This document shows, piece by piece, positions 33,448 to 42,187 of a stretch of 64,000 nucleotides of DNA. The stretch is from Alcanivorax sp. (GTDB lineage Bacteria; Pseudomonadota; Gammaproteobacteria; Pseudomonadales; Alcanivoracaceae). A program made the position numbers and the translations under genes. The stretch covers positions 1-64,000 of the forward strand of contig NZ_PBSH01000011.1 of assembly GCF_002726155.1 (NCBI RefSeq), given 5' to 3'. The notes under the pieces are model-generated. The model searched no databases and was not told where the DNA came from. It was given only the letters and a program-made list of their open reading frames with translations. Position 1 is the first letter of the stretch, and each line of letters starts with the position of its first letter.

Positions 33448-35364
33448 TTAAATCGGTAAGCGAGTCGCTGCGGCCAGAGCTGCGACGGCTTCGTCCAGAT
33501 CCACGGTTTCGGTGGCCTGGGAGCCCAGGGTGCGAATCGCCACCTGGTTCTGTTGTGCTTCCTGCTCGCCGATCACCCAGATACGCGGGGTCTTGGCGCG
33601 GGAGTGCTCGCGGACCTTGAAGCCGATCTTTTCGTTACGAATATCCAGTTCAGCCGGTACCCCGGCGGCAACCAGTTTCTGTTGCACGGCAGAGGCGTAT
33701 TCGTCGGCGGAATTGGTAATCGTGCAGATTGCCACCGGGCGCGGCGCCAGCCAAAGAGGCAGGTGGCCGGCGGTGGATTCGATCAGGATACCCAGGAAGC
33801 GTTCCAGTGAGCCCAGTACCGCACGGTGCAGCATGACCGGGCGCTGGCGGGAGCCGTCTTCGGCTACATATTCCGCATCGAGGCGGTCAGGCAGCACGAA
33901 GTCCACCTGCAGGGTGCCGCACTGCCAGTCACGGCCAATGGCGTCACGCAGCACGAATTCCAGTTTCGGGCCGTAGAAGGCGCCTTCACCCGGGTTCAGT
34001 TCGCACTCCAGGCCCAGGGACTCCACCGCCGAGCGCAACGCGCCTTCGGCCTTGTCCCAGGTTTCATCGGTTCCGGCGCGGTTGTCCGGGCGGTCGGAGA
34101 ACTTGATGCGGAACGAGTCGAAGCCAAAGTCGGCATAGACTTCGCGCAGCATCTTGATGAAACCGGCGGTTTCTTCGTTGACCTGCTCTTCGGTACAGAA
34201 GATGTGAGCATCGTCCTGGCTGAACGAGCGGGCACGCATCAGGCCGTGCAGGGCGCCATGGGCTTCGTTACGGAACAGGGTGGTGAATTCGCCCAGACGA
34301 ATGGGCAGGTCCCGGTAGCTGGTGATGCCTTGCTTGAAAATCTGCACGTGGCCCGGGCAGTTCATCGGCTTCACGGCCATTTCTTTGTGGTCGTGGGTGC
34401 AGACGGTGAACATGTCTTCGCCGTACTTGTCCCAGTGGCCGGATTGTTCCCAGAGGATGCGGTCCATCATCTGCGGGGTGGAGACTTCCTGATAGCCGCC
34501 TTTTTCCATCTTGCCGCGGATGTAGTTTTCCAGGTTCTGGCGCATGCGCCAGCCTTTCGGGTGCCAGAACATGCTGCCCACCGCTTCCTGCTGGATATGG
34601 AACAGGCCCATTTCCTTGGCGAGTTTGCGGTGGTCACGCTTTTCCGCTTCCTCAAGCTGCTTGAGGTGAGCATTCAATTCTTTTTTGTCGCGCCAGGCGG
34701 TACCGTAGATGCGCTGTAGCTGGGCGTTGTTGGCATCGCCACGCCAGTAGGCGCCGGCCACCTTGGTCAGCTTGAAGCCGTCACCCAATTTGCTGGTGCT
34801 GGGCAGGTGCGGGCCGCGACACAGGTCGATGAATTCGCCCTGGCGGTAGAGGCTTACCTCCTGATCGGCGGGCAGGTCGCGGATGATTTCGGCCTTGAAC
34901 TCCTCGCCTTTCTCCAGGAAAAACGCCACGGCTTCATCGCGATCCCAGACTTCACGCCGAATTTCCTCATTGCGGCGCACAATGTCCTGCATGCGCTTTT
35001 CAATGGTTTTCAGGTCATCCGGTGTGAACGGGGTGTCCCGATGGAAGTCATAATAGAAGCCGTTGGTAATGGTCGGGCCAATGGTCACCTGGGTATCCGG
35101 GAACAGCTCCTGTACGGCTTCGGCCATGACATGGGCGGCATCGTGGCGAATCAGTTCCAGGGCCTCGTCGGTGTCCCGGGTGATGATTTCCACCGTGGCG
35201 CCGTCGTCGATGGGCAGATAGACGTCGATCAGGTTGCCGTTGGCCTTGGCGGCCAGGGCCTGTTTGGCGAGTTTTTTGCTGATACGTCCGGCGATCTCGA
35301 AGGCGGAGGCCGGCTGCTCAAACTCCATGCTTGCCCCATCGGGCAGTTGATAGCTCACACTCAT
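33448..35364 (-). CDS. thrS: Threonyl-tRNA synthetase
   Basis: Class II aminoacyl-tRNA synthetase, 638 residues, with TGS-like N-terminal domain (residues 1-60), editing domain with HxxxH-like IRHDAAHVMAEAV (about 72-84), catalytic core and anticodon-binding domain. The zinc ligands Cys in KPMNCPGHV, His in DDAHIFC and His in PVMLHRAVLG are intact. The surrounding RLGEFTTLFRNEAHGALHGL and other stretches differ from the usual gammaproteobacterial ThrRS as I recall it, and the gene is not beside infC-rpmI-rplT, so it may be a second, stress-type copy. ATG 35364 is preceded by a structured leader. hisI and cysS follow in the same direction. Confidence 0.93.
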   Translation of the reverse strand: MSVSYQLPDGASMEFEQPASAFEIAGRISKKLAKQALAAKANGNLIDVYLPIDDGATVEIITRDTDEALELIRHDAAHVMAEAVQELFPDTQVTIGPTITNGFYYDFHRDTPFTPDDLKTIEKRMQDIVRRNEEIRREVWDRDEAVAFFLEKGEEFKAEIIRDLPADQEVSLYRQGEFIDLCRGPHLPSTSKLGDGFKLTKVAGAYWRGDANNAQLQRIYGTAWRDKKELNAHLKQLEEAEKRDHRKLAKEMGLFHIQQEAVGSMFWHPKGWRMRQNLENYIRGKMEKGGYQEVSTPQMMDRILWEQSGHWDKYGEDMFTVCTHDHKEMAVKPMNCPGHVQIFKQGITSYRDLPIRLGEFTTLFRNEAHGALHGLMRARSFSQDDAHIFCTEEQVNEETAGFIKMLREVYADFGFDSFRIKFSDRPDNRAGTDETWDKAEGALRSAVESLGLECELNPGEGAFYGPKLEFVLRDAIGRDWQCGTLQVDFVLPDRLDAEYVAEDGSRQRPVMLHRAVLGSLERFLGILIESTAGHLPLWLAPRPVAICTITNSADEYASAVQQKLVAAGVPAELDIRNEKIGFKVREHSRAKTPRIWVIGEQEAQQNQVAIRTLGSQATETVDLDEAVAALAAATRLPI

Positions 35365-35416
35365 GAGACAAGGGATCCAGGTGATTGGCTCAGAACCGGC
35401 AGATGGTAGGCAATCA

Positions 35417-35464
35417 GGCCCCCCGCTTCAAGGTGCGGGGGCCGTTAAGCACCCTTCGGGGTGC
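35417..35464 (-). promoter_or_regulatory. Two hairpins in the thrS leader
   Basis: GCACCC/GGGTGC (35449-35464; UUCG loop on the plus strand, CGAA on the thrS strand) and GGCCCCCCGC/GCGGGGGCC (35417-35443) lie 53-100 bases upstream of the thrS start. They could be a leader control element or a terminator. No threonine-codon leader peptide was seen and there is no T-box core. Confidence 0.4.
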
Positions 35465-35617
35465 GATTTTGCGGCCTTTAATGCGCCTGTCGTGGATTAA
35501 CCGACGTATGGCACAGAATTTTGCCTGTTTCCGGGCGCCCGCCTATGCTTGGGGCGGGGATGCAGGGATAGATGACAATGAGAGTCCAAGGATGAACCCG
35601 ATGGAGCTGGATAGCCC

Positions 35618-37204
35618 ATGATGACACCCTCACAGACGCAACAGATGGCAGACAACGCGCAGTTGCCCAGACTGTTGCGGGTAGCACAGCATCTGAGTGA
35701 GCAGAAAGATGTACCCCGTCTGCTTGATGCGCTGCTCAAAGAAGTACTCTACCTGTGCCATGCAGACACGGGCTGGGTATGGTTGTATACCGATGGCCGC
35801 CCCCGGGCCGGGCTGAACTGCCTGTGTCGCGATGGGACCGGTGAAAGTGATGCGGTAAAGGAGGCACCACAGTGGTTCCGCCCATTAGCCGATGAGGCTG
35901 ATGGCGCCGCTGGTATTGTGGAGCAGTGTTTCGCCGCCGGTGAGCCCCTCACCGTGGCATTGACGCAAACATCCCTCAATGAGGCGGATCAGGCATTGCT
36001 GGCGGCACTGGCCCCGCAGGCCAAAGGCGTGCAGCTCTGGCCACTGTATAACCACGAAGGCCTGGTCACCGGTGTGTTGCAACTGGCTTACGACAAAGCG
36101 GTGCCCCGCAATCTGCAACGTCTGGGTGAGCATGGGCACCTGATTTTCCAGTCCCTGCTGACCTACGGCGGGATTGCCTTGAGCAATCTCAGCCAGGTGC
36201 AGGAACTCAAGGACTTGCTGGACGCGTTTATCAAAGTGCTGGCCCAGGCCATTGATGCGAAAAGCCCCCATACCAGTGCGCATTGTCAGCGGGTGCCGGT
36301 CATCACCGAAATGCTGGCCCAGGCCACCTGTGATGATCAGGCATTGTTCCCGGATTTCTCGCTGGATGAAGAGGGCTGGTACGAGCTGCACGTGGCCGCC
36401 TGGCTGCATGACTGCGGCAAGCTGGCCACCCCGGATTCGGTGTTGGACAAGTCCACCAAACTGCACACATTGCACGATCGGATTGATGAAGTGGCCAGCC
36501 GCTTTGCTGCTCTGCGGGCAGAAATCCAGTTTCGCTACGAAAAAGACTGTTTGCTGAAACCGGCAGAAGAGCCGTCCCACCGGCAGCGGATGGAAGAGTC
36601 CATTGATGCCTTGAAGGAAGAGCTGGCGTTTCTGGAGCGGATTAACCGGGGCGGCGAGGCCATGGCCGACGTCGATCAGCAGCGGGTAAAAGAGATAGCC
36701 GCGCGTAGCTGGACTGATGCCTGGGGTCAGAAAAAACCATTGCTCAGCGATGATGAGGTGTACAACCTGTGCATTCCGCGCGGCACTCTGACCCCGGAGG
36801 AGCGCAAGATCATCAACGGCCACATGGATGTGACGCTGGATATGCTGGGTTCATTGCCGTTCCCGCGCAAACTGCAGCGGGTACCGGAATACGCTGGCGG
36901 CCACCATGAAAAAATGGATGGCACGGGCTTCCCGCTCGGCCTGACCCGCGACCAGATGTCGATTCCTGCCCGCATCATGGCCATCGCTGATGTGTTCGAA
37001 GCGCTTACAGCAAAGGAGCGTCCCTACAAAACACCGCTGAAACTCAGTGAAGCGCTGGGCATCATGCAGCGCATGCGCGACAACGACCACCTGGATCCGG
37101 ATCTCTATCAGCTGTTCATCCGCTCGCGGGTGTGGCGTCAATATGGCGAGATGCATCTGGACCCGGTGCAACTGGATGTGGAAGATGGCAGCGCGTTTTT
37201 GTGA
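35618..37204 (+). CDS. GAF/HD-GYP protein, probable c-di-GMP phosphodiesterase
   Basis: 528 residues. An N-terminal GAF-like sensor (about 20-190, LLDALLKEVLYLCHADTGWV) is followed by an HD-GYP domain: DAKSPHTSAHCQRV, the metal pair HD in WLHDCGKLATP and the signature HHEKMDGTGFP (F in place of the usual Y). A charged insertion of about 90 residues separates the two halves of the catalytic domain, a known variant. HD-GYP enzymes degrade cyclic di-GMP, lowering biofilm signalling. Start ATG 35618 has a neighbouring ATG at 35621; ribosome site weak. The GGDEF protein at 40798-42027 is a candidate opposing enzyme. Confidence 0.87.
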   Translation: MMTPSQTQQMADNAQLPRLLRVAQHLSEQKDVPRLLDALLKEVLYLCHADTGWVWLYTDGRPRAGLNCLCRDGTGESDAVKEAPQWFRPLADEADGAAGIVEQCFAAGEPLTVALTQTSLNEADQALLAALAPQAKGVQLWPLYNHEGLVTGVLQLAYDKAVPRNLQRLGEHGHLIFQSLLTYGGIALSNLSQVQELKDLLDAFIKVLAQAIDAKSPHTSAHCQRVPVITEMLAQATCDDQALFPDFSLDEEGWYELHVAAWLHDCGKLATPDSVLDKSTKLHTLHDRIDEVASRFAALRAEIQFRYEKDCLLKPAEEPSHRQRMEESIDALKEELAFLERINRGGEAMADVDQQRVKEIAARSWTDAWGQKKPLLSDDEVYNLCIPRGTLTPEERKIINGHMDVTLDMLGSLPFPRKLQRVPEYAGGHHEKMDGTGFPLGLTRDQMSIPARIMAIADVFEALTAKERPYKTPLKLSEALGIMQRMRDNDHLDPDLYQLFIRSRVWRQYGEMHLDPVQLDVEDGSAFL

Positions 37205-37267
37205 TGTTTTTTCTGCAGGCGCGCGACTCCTGCAGAACCATAGGCCCATTAGTCTTTGAGGTTTTCT

Positions 37268-38083
37268 GTGCGTATTCCTTGTTTTTTCCTGCTTTGCCTG
37301 TTGTCTTCGTTGTCCATGGCCAGCGATTGGCTGTTGTCATTGGAAGGGCCGCGTACTCAGGGTTCCTTGTTGCGTGGGCAGGTGGAAAAGGGTGTGGCGG
37401 TCAAGCTGGGCGACCGGGCAGTGCGCACCTCCGATGCGGGTTTTTTCGTTGTGGGGGTAGGGCGTGATGCCGATCTGCAACAAACACTGGTGCTGGAGAA
37501 AAACGATAAACAGCAACAGGTGTCGGTGACGCTGGAAAAGCGTGAGTATGCGATTCAGCGTATTGAGGGCGTGCCCAAGCGCACGGTCGAGCCGCCACCG
37601 GAAGCGGTGCTCAAGCGCATCCGTCGAGAGGTGGCCGAGATCAAAACAGCGCGGGATACCGATTCTGATCTGATGGCTTTTCTCAGCGATTTTCAGTGGC
37701 CACTCACCGGGCGGATCAGCGGCGTCTATGGCAGTCAGCGGGTCTATAACGGCAAGCCAGGTCGGCCGCACTACGGCGTGGATGTAGCTCGGCCCACGGG
37801 TACCTTGGTAGTGGCGCCAGCGGATGCGGTGGTGACACTGGTACAGCAGAATAACTACTACTCCGGCGGTACCCTGATCATGGATCATGGTTACGGCGTC
37901 TCTTCCACCATGATCCATCTTAGCGAAGTGCTGGTGAAAAACGGGCAGACGGTGAAGCAGGGCGACCCGGTGGCGAAAGTGGGCGCTTCTGGCCGCGCGA
38001 CCGGGCCACACCTTGATTGGCGTCTGAACTGGTTCGAGGTCAAGCTGGACCCGGTCACGGTGGTGCCGCCGATGAAAGAATGA
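37268..38083 (+). CDS. Exported M23-family (LytM-like) peptidase
   Basis: 271 residues from GTG 37268, which has GAGG six bases upstream; the TTG at 37256 lacks one. Signal peptide to about residue 19 (SMASDW). A beta-rich N-terminal half is followed by the M23 domain (about 145-260), with the first zinc motif H-Y-G-V-D and the second GPHLDWRLNW. In most M23 enzymes the second motif reads HxH; here it is His-Leu-Asp, so one zinc ligand is Asp or the site is altered. The variant seems to be shared by some homologues, so activity cannot be excluded. Likely acts on cell-wall peptide cross-links or regulates an amidase. Confidence 0.85.
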   Translation: MRIPCFFLLCLLSSLSMASDWLLSLEGPRTQGSLLRGQVEKGVAVKLGDRAVRTSDAGFFVVGVGRDADLQQTLVLEKNDKQQQVSVTLEKREYAIQRIEGVPKRTVEPPPEAVLKRIRREVAEIKTARDTDSDLMAFLSDFQWPLTGRISGVYGSQRVYNGKPGRPHYGVDVARPTGTLVVAPADAVVTLVQQNNYYSGGTLIMDHGYGVSSTMIHLSEVLVKNGQTVKQGDPVAKVGASGRATGPHLDWRLNWFEVKLDPVTVVPPMKE

Positions 38084-38270
38084 AGGGTGCGTTGTTGTCG
38101 TTCCCCGGGTGCTAAATGCTCAAGATAGAGGCCCTCGCCGGGGTGCTCTTGCTATATTTATTATTCCGGCTATGGTTGCCTCTATAGTTGGTTGAATATC
38201 AATGTAGGAACGCTGCTGTGTTTTATCTTTTCTCCCTCTGGATGGATTTTCTCCCCACCTTTCCGGTTTA

Positions 38271-38298
38271 AGCCGGGCGGAAGCCGTCCGGCTTTTTT
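38271..38298 (+). terminator. Terminator downstream of the M23 gene
   Basis: AGCCGGGCGG-AAG-CCGTCCGGCT followed by six T, about 190 bases after the stop. The gap before it holds nothing recognisable. Confidence 0.75.
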
Positions 38299-38352
38299 CC
38301 CGTTGTCGACATCGTTCGATATCCCTTTTTTATATCAATCTGGTGAACGGTT

Positions 38353-38838
38353 ATGGCTGCGCTTATGGAGCGTTTGTCGTTGTGTCGCTATGGCTATGGA
38401 AAACGCTATTTAGCAAAAAATCCCCTGTTTTTCCTGTCGCCGGTCCGGCTGATGCTCGTGATGGAGAAAATAGAGATGTTGCGTGGAGTGGAGTGTGAGC
38501 TGACTGCGGCAGCGGTGGGCGACCGTGTTTCCTTGTTCAGTTTTGAAGATGAAGAGCAGATGTCCTTCACGTTGGCAGAAGCGGGAAAGCGATCCCTGGG
38601 GGACAAGGACATTTCTGTGCTTTCTCCATTGGGCGCTGCTTTGCTGGGAGCCTTGCCCGGAGCAGTGGTTAATGTGAGTTTCCTTGGCCATGGGCACCGG
38701 TATCTGTTGCTGAAGGTGAAAAAAGCAGCAGAAAAAATGAATGTTTCAAATAGAGAGGGAGGGTCATACCTTGCATGTTTCACCGTAAGACAAGACGGAG
38801 AATATGAAACCTGTTTGAAAGGAAATCGTTATGAGTAA
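38353..38838 (+). CDS. Gre/Rnk C-terminal-domain-like protein
   Basis: Up to 161 residues. The C-terminal 110 residues fit the FKBP-like domain of GreA/GreB and Rnk: SLGDKDISVLSPLGAALLGA followed by LPGAVVNVSF. There is no N-terminal coiled coil, so it cannot act exactly like GreA; Rnk-like proteins bind the RNA-polymerase secondary channel region. The start is uncertain: ATG 38353 has only a weak ribosome site, and ATG 38461 or 38476 would give the domain alone. It overlaps a 25-codon basic gene at its 3' end by eight bases. Confidence 0.6.
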   Translation: MAALMERLSLCRYGYGKRYLAKNPLFFLSPVRLMLVMEKIEMLRGVECELTAAAVGDRVSLFSFEDEEQMSFTLAEAGKRSLGDKDISVLSPLGAALLGALPGAVVNVSFLGHGHRYLLLKVKKAAEKMNVSNREGGSYLACFTVRQDGEYETCLKGNRYE

Positions 38839-38908
38839 GGAAAAAGTGAAGAAAAAGCCGCAGAAAACCCTGAAAGAGAAGCGGCGGGAAAAAAGAGCCA
38901 GTAAATAA
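38831..38908 (+). CDS. Very small lysine/arginine-rich protein
   Basis: 25 codons: MSKEKVKKKPQKTLKEKRRE followed by K-R-A-S-K and TAA. AGGA lies seven bases before the ATG, and the gene overlaps the end of the Gre/Rnk-like gene by eight bases (ATGAGTAA), a sign of translational coupling. Sixteen or so of the 25 residues are charged and strongly basic, as in proteins that bind RNA or ribosomes. No family recognised with confidence. The close ribosome site and overlap are the main support, because a frame this short can arise by chance. Confidence 0.55.
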   Translation: MSKEKVKKKPQKTLKEKRREKRASK

Positions 38909-38914
38909 TGACGA

Positions 38915-38935
38915 CAGGGCGCCTTGCGCGCCCTG
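38915..38935. terminator. Short terminator between the basic peptide gene and nsrR
   Basis: CAGGGCG/CGCCCTG stem followed by ATTTA, between convergent genes. T run short, so weak. Confidence 0.45.
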
Positions 38936-38937
38936 AT

Positions 38938-39369
38938 TTAAGCCTGTTTTAGCAGGATGCGAAGTTCATCAGTGTTGCCAGTCAAGTCTGCCAGGGTGTA
39001 CTGATCCAGCGCCTGCAGAAAAGCTGTCTGTGCCTGTCCCAGTGCCTGCTTCAGCTTGCAGGCGGGATCTATTGGGCATGACGATTCCGTGCCAAAACAG
39101 TCCAGCAGTTTGAGATTTTCTGTTTGCCTAACCAGCACCCCTACATTGATCTCTTTCGCGGATTTCGCCATCACCAGGCCGCCCCCTCGCCCTCTCAAGC
39201 TTTGCACATAATCCAACTGCACCAGTGTCTGTGCGACCTTGGCCACGTGGTTGTTGGAGATGTGATACGCATCGGCAATTTCCTGGACAGTGGCCGGGTG
39301 CTCGTTACGCCGGAGGGTGAGATAGATTAGGGCCCGCAGGGCGTAATCCGTATGTGTTGTGAGTTGCAT
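38938..39369 (-). CDS. nsrR: Nitric-oxide-sensing Rrf2 repressor NsrR
   Basis: 143-residue Rrf2 protein with a winged helix (DYALRALIYLTLRRNEHPAT, then ISNNHVAKVAQTLVQLDYVQ) and the cluster-binding cysteines 91, 98 and 104 in D-C-F-G-T-E-S-S-C-P-I-D-P-A-C. This spacing is that of NsrR, whose [4Fe-4S] or [2Fe-2S] cluster reacts with NO and releases DNA. It is divergent from hmp, its classic target, and the shared intergenic region holds two overlapping inverted repeats. IscR is less likely because its cysteine spacing differs. Confidence 0.93.
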   Translation of the reverse strand: MQLTTHTDYALRALIYLTLRRNEHPATVQEIADAYHISNNHVAKVAQTLVQLDYVQSLRGRGGGLVMAKSAKEINVGVLVRQTENLKLLDCFGTESSCPIDPACKLKQALGQAQTAFLQALDQYTLADLTGNTDELRILLKQA

Positions 39370-39402
39370 GGCTTGACCCGCATTAAATGAGTATCTAATA
39401 TG

Positions 39403-39436
39403 CCTCTTTGAAAGAGGTATGTAAAATACCTATTAA
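39403..39436 (+). promoter_or_regulatory. hmp promoter overlapped by NsrR-operator-like palindromes
   Basis: TTGAAA (39408-39413), 17 bases, TATTAA (39431-39436) form a promoter for hmp. CCTCTTT-G-AAAGAGG (39403-39417) and AGGTAT-GTAAA-ATACCT (39415-39431) overlap it; the second resembles the RATGTATTTTAAATACATY-type NsrR site. A bound repressor would cover both -35 and -10. Confidence 0.65.
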
Positions 39437-39458
39437 TGTCATCAACGGGAGTCACGCC

Positions 39459-40682
39459 GTGCTTACGCAGAACCAATTGGCTGTTATTCAACAAACCGTT
39501 CCTGTTCTTCAGGAAAACGGAGAGGCACTCACCCGGCATTTCTATGCACGTATGTTCCGGGAGAACCCGGAGGTGCGGCCCTTTTTTAATCCGGCCCATC
39601 AGCAGGCTGGAACCCAGCAGCGAGCTCTGGCAGGGGCTATTTGTGCCTATGCACAGCACGTTGATAACCCGGCGGCACTGGCGGATGCGGTGGAATTGAT
39701 TGCTCAGAAGCACGTTTCCCTGGGAATTCAGCCGCAGCACTATCCGATTGTTGGCGCAAACCTGCTAGCGTCTATTCAGGAGGTGCTTGGAGTTGATGAA
39801 ACGTCGGAGATCGTTGATGCCTGGGCGGCGGCTTACGGGGCGTTGGCAGACATCTTTATTGGCCGTGAAGGGGCGTTGTATCAGCATCAGCAGGATGCGT
39901 TCGGTTGGCAGGGCTTCAAGCCTTTTGTCGTTGCCCGTCGTGAGATGGAAAGTGAGAATATCATTTCCCTTTACCTGGCTCGCCAGGATGGAGAGGCCCT
40001 GCAGCCGCACCAGCCCGGCCAGTACATTACCGTACGGGTGACGCCGCCCGGTGGTCAGCCGGTAATGCGTAACTACAGCCTCTCCTGCGCGCCGGGGGAA
40101 AGCCATTATCGAATCAGCGTGAAACGGGAGCTGGCTCCCGCTGACGCGGCGCCCCATGGTGTGTGTTCAGGTTATATCCATGAGCATATCCAGGAAGGGG
40201 AGGTTGTCGAAGTGGCGCCTCCCTGTGGCGAGTTTACCCTGGCTGACTCTGCGGGTGACGGCGTGCCGCTGGTGCTGGTTGCTGGTGGTGTGGGAATTAC
40301 GCCGCTGCTTTCCATGCTGCATGGGGCGCTGGCTCAGCAGAAGGGGCGTGAAGTGATATTTATCCAGTGTGCCGTGAATGGAGCCGTTCGGCCTTTTGCT
40401 TCGGAACTGCAAATGCTGACGGACAGTCATGAAAATTTGCATTGTCATGTTCGTTACAGCGAGCCGTCTGCCCAGGATAAGGCGAAAGGTGGTTTTGACA
40501 GCACCGGGTTTCTGGATCGTGCATTGCTGGATCAGTTGGTGGGAGAGCGTCGCGCAGAGTATTACTTCTGTGGCCCGGTGCCCATGCTGAAGGCCCTGTA
40601 TGGCGTGCTGCAGGAAAAAGGCGTGGACGATGCGGATATCCATTACGAGTTCTTCGGTCCGGCAGAAGGGCTTGCCGCTTGA
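39459..40682 (+). CDS. hmp: Flavohemoglobin (nitric oxide dioxygenase)
   Basis: Oxidises NO to nitrate with O2 and NAD(P)H. 407 residues from GTG 39459, with GGGAG eight bases upstream. Globin domain (1-140) with the proximal heme histidine in AQKHVSLGIQ; FAD-binding region with MRNYSLSCAPG; NAD-binding loop VAGGVGITPLLSM; and CGPVPM near the end. All parts are full length. An in-frame ATG-less extension to 39408 overlaps the operator and is rejected. Regulated in all likelihood by the divergent nsrR. A terminator follows. Confidence 0.95.
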   Translation: MLTQNQLAVIQQTVPVLQENGEALTRHFYARMFRENPEVRPFFNPAHQQAGTQQRALAGAICAYAQHVDNPAALADAVELIAQKHVSLGIQPQHYPIVGANLLASIQEVLGVDETSEIVDAWAAAYGALADIFIGREGALYQHQQDAFGWQGFKPFVVARREMESENIISLYLARQDGEALQPHQPGQYITVRVTPPGGQPVMRNYSLSCAPGESHYRISVKRELAPADAAPHGVCSGYIHEHIQEGEVVEVAPPCGEFTLADSAGDGVPLVLVAGGVGITPLLSMLHGALAQQKGREVIFIQCAVNGAVRPFASELQMLTDSHENLHCHVRYSEPSAQDKAKGGFDSTGFLDRALLDQLVGERRAEYYFCGPVPMLKALYGVLQEKGVDDADIHYEFFGPAEGLAA

Positions 40683-40710
40683 GTGTCTGCAGCGCCGGGC
40701 TGCTAACGGA

Positions 40711-40739
40711 AGAGGCCGCGCTCATCGAGCACGGCCTCT
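40711..40739 (+). terminator. Terminator after hmp
   Basis: AGAGGCCG...CGGCCTCT with an inner GCTC-ATC-GAGC, followed by TTGTTG. T run is interrupted, so moderate. Confidence 0.6.
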
Positions 40740-40797
40740 TGTTGTTCGCCGACAGCGGTTAATGGCACCGGCATGCCATAGCCAGTTCAACTATCCA

Positions 40798-42027
40798 CTA
40801 ATTCAGCATCTCCACTACGCCTTGATTGCTCATCATTGCTACCCGGTTTCGCCCGGCACCTTTTGCCTGATATAGCGCTTCATCAGCCATTTTCAAGAGC
40901 TGGGCACCGTCTGCGGCGGTACCGTCCGAGCAGGCGACGCCAACGCTGATGGTGACTACCTGGCTGACCCGGGAGCCGCTGTGGGGAAGGCCAAGTTGCT
41001 CGACCCGGTTACGCATGCGCTCAGCGAAAACCAGCGCATCGTTGAAGCTGGAGTCAGTCAGGGTAATGACAAATTCCTCGCCACCGTAGCGGGCTACGAA
41101 ATCGGTATCGCTTTGCACCATTCCCAGAGGGACGCCCGCCACTTTTTTCAGGCATTCATCGCCGGCCGGGTGGCCATAGGTATCGTTGTACTGTTTGAAA
41201 AAATCGATGTCGAACAACATCAGGGTAATACGTTCTGGCGCATCCGGGTTGTTCTGATTCAGCTTGTGATAGAGGTGGCTCAGGCGGCTTTCCATTCCCC
41301 GGCGATTGATACAGCCGGTCATGCCGTCGACGGTGGCCTGGTTTTCCAGTACTAGATTAGCGGAGTGTAATTCGTTTCTGTGCTGGAACAGTACATGTTC
41401 GGAGAGGAAGTGCTGTCGCAACAGTCGCTCGTACACGTATTGGCCAAACAGGCTCATGCTCGCAAAGGCCAGTGATACCAATACCAGGGTGGATGGTTCA
41501 AAGGGATGGCGGCTGGAGCCGAGCTGCAGGCTGAAAACCATGCAGCCAATCATGATCACTGAACTCACCAGTGCGGAATAGAATGGCACCCGTATCAGGA
41601 TGCAGATCATCAGGATGGCCAGAGGGGTGTGAAAGAAGAAAGTGTACGCCAAGGGGTGATCGACAATGGCGCCCAGATAATTGCCGGTAAGGGCAATGGC
41701 GAATGCCAGTATCAGCGTGGCTTCATGAAGCCAGTTGCGCCATTGGGGCTTGCGGATTAATACCAGACAGCCGCCGGTGAGCATCAAGGTGAAAAGGCGT
41801 GGGCGCCAGGAAATGTTGAGAACGTCGGGAGAAATGCGTGACTCGATAAACATGGCGGAGACAATCAGGAACGCCACCAGTGCCAGCGCCCAGGGCATGA
41901 CTTTGGCCACGCTTGCCCGGAAATAGAGGCGAAAATCCTTTTCCAGCGGTTTGGGCAGGCGAAGGTGCCACGGTAACGTAATATCGTTGCCGGTTGGCAG
42001 TGGGGTATGGTTCTGGTTTGCGGTCAC
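40798..42027 (-). CDS. Membrane-bound GGDEF diguanylate cyclase
   Basis: 409 residues. Six to seven hydrophobic segments fill residues 35-190 (MASE-like sensor), followed by a short coiled coil and a GGDEF domain (about 235-395) with D-I-D-F-F-K-Q-Y-N-D-T-Y-G-H and the intact active-site motif RYGGEEF. The I-site RxxD is not evident, so feedback inhibition may be lacking. Likely makes cyclic di-GMP in response to a membrane or redox signal. Start is GTG 42027 with GGAG 11 bases upstream. Not in an operon. Confidence 0.88.
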   Translation of the reverse strand: MTANQNHTPLPTGNDITLPWHLRLPKPLEKDFRLYFRASVAKVMPWALALVAFLIVSAMFIESRISPDVLNISWRPRLFTLMLTGGCLVLIRKPQWRNWLHEATLILAFAIALTGNYLGAIVDHPLAYTFFFHTPLAILMICILIRVPFYSALVSSVIMIGCMVFSLQLGSSRHPFEPSTLVLVSLAFASMSLFGQYVYERLLRQHFLSEHVLFQHRNELHSANLVLENQATVDGMTGCINRRGMESRLSHLYHKLNQNNPDAPERITLMLFDIDFFKQYNDTYGHPAGDECLKKVAGVPLGMVQSDTDFVARYGGEEFVITLTDSSFNDALVFAERMRNRVEQLGLPHSGSRVSQVVTISVGVACSDGTAADGAQLLKMADEALYQAKGAGRNRVAMMSNQGVVEMLN

Positions 42028-42187
42028 GGCCGTAGAGGCTCCTTTCAGTCCATGAATCGGTGACTGCGTGCGTGAGCAGCATGCACTACATCATAGTGCA
42101 AAGTACTGTCATATCGATAATGGGCACGTGGCCAGCGGTGTATTGTAAGGACAAAAGGGCAGCTGTGGTTAGCCCGGCAGAGTTAAT

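Noticed and set aside
35400..35470. T-box riboswitch in the thrS leader
   Set aside because: The hairpins lack the conserved T-box core and a terminator/antiterminator pair; such elements are also rare in gammaproteobacteria.
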